64,000 nucleotides of DNA from assembly GCA_913056185.1 (NCBI GenBank), contig CAJXLV010000008.1:38691-102690 (forward strand). Reading direction: 5' to 3'. The DNA comes from an uncultured Bacteroidota bacterium. Its GTDB lineage: Bacteria > Bacteroidota > Rhodothermia > Rhodothermales > Salinibacteraceae. The notes under the pieces are model-generated. The model saw nothing but the letters and a program-made list of their open reading frames with translations. It ran no database searches and was not told where the DNA came from. This document shows positions 62,366 to 64,000 of this stretch, piece by piece (the first letter of the stretch is position 1; every line of letters begins with the position of its first letter). Position numbers and translations under genes: made by a program.

Positions 62366-63640
62366 ATGAAACGCACCAACTACTTCGGCCGCTTCGAAAA
62401 CAAACCGTCGAGCGCAGAAGACCGGTTGACCCGCGCATTTCTCGTTCTGGTTCGGCTCGTCCCACCGGTCCAGGCGGCCTTCATCGACGCCATCCGCGAG
62501 AAACAACGGACGCAGGGGAACGGCTCGCTCGTCCCGCCGCGCACGGCGACCGATGCAGGCGTCGGGGGCGTCTGGAGTCAGGTTGGGACCCTTCGCACCG
62601 ATGAAGGTCGCGTGCTCTCAATCCTTCTTACAAACCGAGAATGGGACGGGGAGGTGGAGATCCAGCCGAGCGACCGGAGGCCGGTGTACGACGGCGTCGT
62701 GCACTACGGAGACCAGTGGGTCTTTGCCATCGAGAACAAACCGTACGGCGATGTACGGGAAGACCAACTTCACCCCAACGTCGAAGATGCAGAGGGGCTC
62801 GAAGTAGACTCCCGCCTTGTGGTACTCGTCTGGAAAGACCTCATTCGTCGGCTGCACGCGCTGGGCGAGAGCAGCTGGCTCGACTACACCCAGCATCAGC
62901 TCGTCGACGACTTTCTCCGGTACGCCCAGGCCGAATTTCCGGAAATCAATCCGTATCCGACCCTCAAGCACTGCGGCGACGACCTGGACAAGCTCAACCG
63001 ACGCTGCGAGGACCTCATGAAGGAGCTCGCGGCCGATCGTGTTGACACGCGTCGGTGGGGGCCGTACATCCGCGTTCCCGAACTGAAGGCCGCGAAGGTG
63101 GTCCTCGTCTCTGCTGAGGAAAGCAACGGCTCCTGGGCCCTTGACCTTTCCCTTTCTCCCGGAGATACGGTCACGCAGGCCAGAGCCTTGTACTCGCAAG
63201 TCGATATCAGCAAGCTGCACGCTCTGACCGACGAATGGGACTGCTCGACGAACCTCCACTTTGCACACATGAGCAAGAACCTGGTGTACCCCAGTCCGAC
63301 GATCTCATTGAGGGAGTACCTTGCGTTTTGGCCGGAGCACCAGGGGTGGATTCGGCAGGTGAAGGAAGACCAGTTCGACGAGCTTCTGGACCTCTTGAAA
63401 AGCAACGGGCTCCTTACGGAGACGGACCGAGAAGAATTCGAGGAGGAGTTTTTTGAGACCAACCGGTCGACCGTCAACGTCTGCCCGGGTGTCAGCCTAC
63501 ACTACCGGTGGGAGCGCACGGAGGCCCTCGATCTCGACACGAATGATCGCCTCACCGGAGCGATTGACGAGCGGGTGCGAGCGGCCGTGCGGACCTGGCG
63601 GGCGGAGTCAGAGTGGGAGGCGATATTGCTGGAGAGCTAA
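62366..63640 (+). CDS. PD-(D/E)XK nuclease superfamily protein
   Basis: 424 residues; start ATG at 62366 (MKRTNYFGRFENKPSSAEDR), although an in-frame TTG at 62321 exists. The nuclease signature is complete: PVYDGVVHYGDQWVFAIENK has the Asp and the E-N-K that serves as (D/E)-x-K, preceded by WDGEVEIQPSDRR. The N-terminal FENKPSSAEDRLTRAFLVLV and long helical C-terminus fit the PD-(D/E)XK nuclease superfamily group found beside defence genes. No methyltransferase partner is directly adjacent, so I would not call it a restriction enzyme. Confidence 0.85.
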   Translation: MKRTNYFGRFENKPSSAEDRLTRAFLVLVRLVPPVQAAFIDAIREKQRTQGNGSLVPPRTATDAGVGGVWSQVGTLRTDEGRVLSILLTNREWDGEVEIQPSDRRPVYDGVVHYGDQWVFAIENKPYGDVREDQLHPNVEDAEGLEVDSRLVVLVWKDLIRRLHALGESSWLDYTQHQLVDDFLRYAQAEFPEINPYPTLKHCGDDLDKLNRRCEDLMKELAADRVDTRRWGPYIRVPELKAAKVVLVSAEESNGSWALDLSLSPGDTVTQARALYSQVDISKLHALTDEWDCSTNLHFAHMSKNLVYPSPTISLREYLAFWPEHQGWIRQVKEDQFDELLDLLKSNGLLTETDREEFEEEFFETNRSTVNVCPGVSLHYRWERTEALDLDTNDRLTGAIDERVRAAVRTWRAESEWEAILLES

Positions 63641-63665
63641 GCCTTGTTCTGCTTCATAGATGTCC

Positions 63666-63992
63666 TCATTCCAGCACGATGACCGATTGATCGGATCCAG
63701 CGCGGGGCACGGCCTTCTGGACGCGGTCCATGTGCGTTTTGAGGTGAGCGGGCGTCGTGGGGTGAACGTCCAGAACGATGATGCCGAGGGGAGAGGCCTG
63801 GGTCTCCTGTTGATGGGGGAGGCTTCGATCGAGGGTCACGAGCGCAGCAAACGACGCCTCGACGGCCGCCGTCAGAAGTTGGTGGTCTTCGTAATCCGAC
63901 CAGCCCAGATATTTGGTGGTATGGACCTCGTGCTCGCCCGAGAGCAGGGGGCGGAGGGCCTGCGGAATGGTGTGGTCGAGAACCACCTTCAT
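63666..63992 (-). CDS. DUF5615 PIN-like protein
   Basis: 108 residues: MKVVLDHTIPQALRPLLSGE, HEVHTTKYLGWSDYEDHQLL, then AALVTLDRSLPHQQ. This is the short PIN-like DUF5615 pattern: Asp in VLDHTIP, W-x-x-x-x-D region and the L-V-T-x-D strand. Family knowledge: usually the toxin half of a pair with an upstream DUF433 protein; that upstream region is outside the window to the right. It is convergent with the nuclease-like gene at 62366. Confidence 0.85.
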   Translation of the reverse strand: MKVVLDHTIPQALRPLLSGEHEVHTTKYLGWSDYEDHQLLTAAVEASFAALVTLDRSLPHQQETQASPLGIIVLDVHPTTPAHLKTHMDRVQKAVPRAGSDQSVIVLE

Positions 63993-64000
63993 GCTTCTGC

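Overview
The window is bacterial chromosome of high GC content, with acidic, Asp/Glu-rich proteins. Together with the gene set (gliding/type IX secretion genes gldK-L-M, a LytS/LytTR pair, many lipoproteins and beta-barrels, a queuosine-precursor transporter) this points to a halophilic member of the Rhodothermota/Bacteroidota, closest in style to Salinibacter. That placement rests on gene content and composition read by eye, not on a search. I saw no rRNA, tRNA or CRISPR array.

Positions 1-49733 are mostly ordinary chromosome: a cut Cys/Met-metabolism PLP gene, a TPR lipoprotein, tyrosine breakdown (fahA), Hsp20, endonuclease III, gpmI, sppA, the hrcA-grpE-dnaJ heat-shock cluster, accA plus a hot-dog thioesterase, an HDAC-like deacetylase, a membrane-anchored MurF-like ligase, rho, radC, glyQS, a class III CoA-transferase, a CBS protein, a photolyase-like flavoprotein, a LytS/LytTR two-component pair, a MoxR-like AAA+ ATPase, ilvE, yhhQ and a UvrD-type helicase with an inserted exonuclease. 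Within it, 29917-33897 (minus strand) is a compact gldK-gldL-gldM operon plus a secreted protein at the gldN position. Its GldK-like protein carries an N-terminal outer-membrane beta-barrel fused to the usual formylglycine-enzyme-like domain.

Positions 50195-64000 look like a defence island. A SNF2-family helicase and a 1630-residue Eco57I-type adenine methyltransferase resemble the drmD/drmMI half of class 1 DISARM, but drmA, drmB and drmC are not in the window. Between them sits a VapBC module whose toxin is cut by one in-frame stop. The methyltransferase stop overlaps the start of a PIN toxin (ATGA), followed by its small antitoxin, a DUF4268 nuclease-like protein, a second intact VapBC pair, a PD-(D/E)XK protein and a DUF5615 PIN-like protein. 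Two AT-rich stretches inside the methyltransferase, in the part after the NPPW motif, suggest exchange of its recognition region.

A recurring feature is short intergenic tandem repeats with 13-17 bp units in two to four copies. They differ in sequence from place to place and lie mainly just after stop codons or in leaders.
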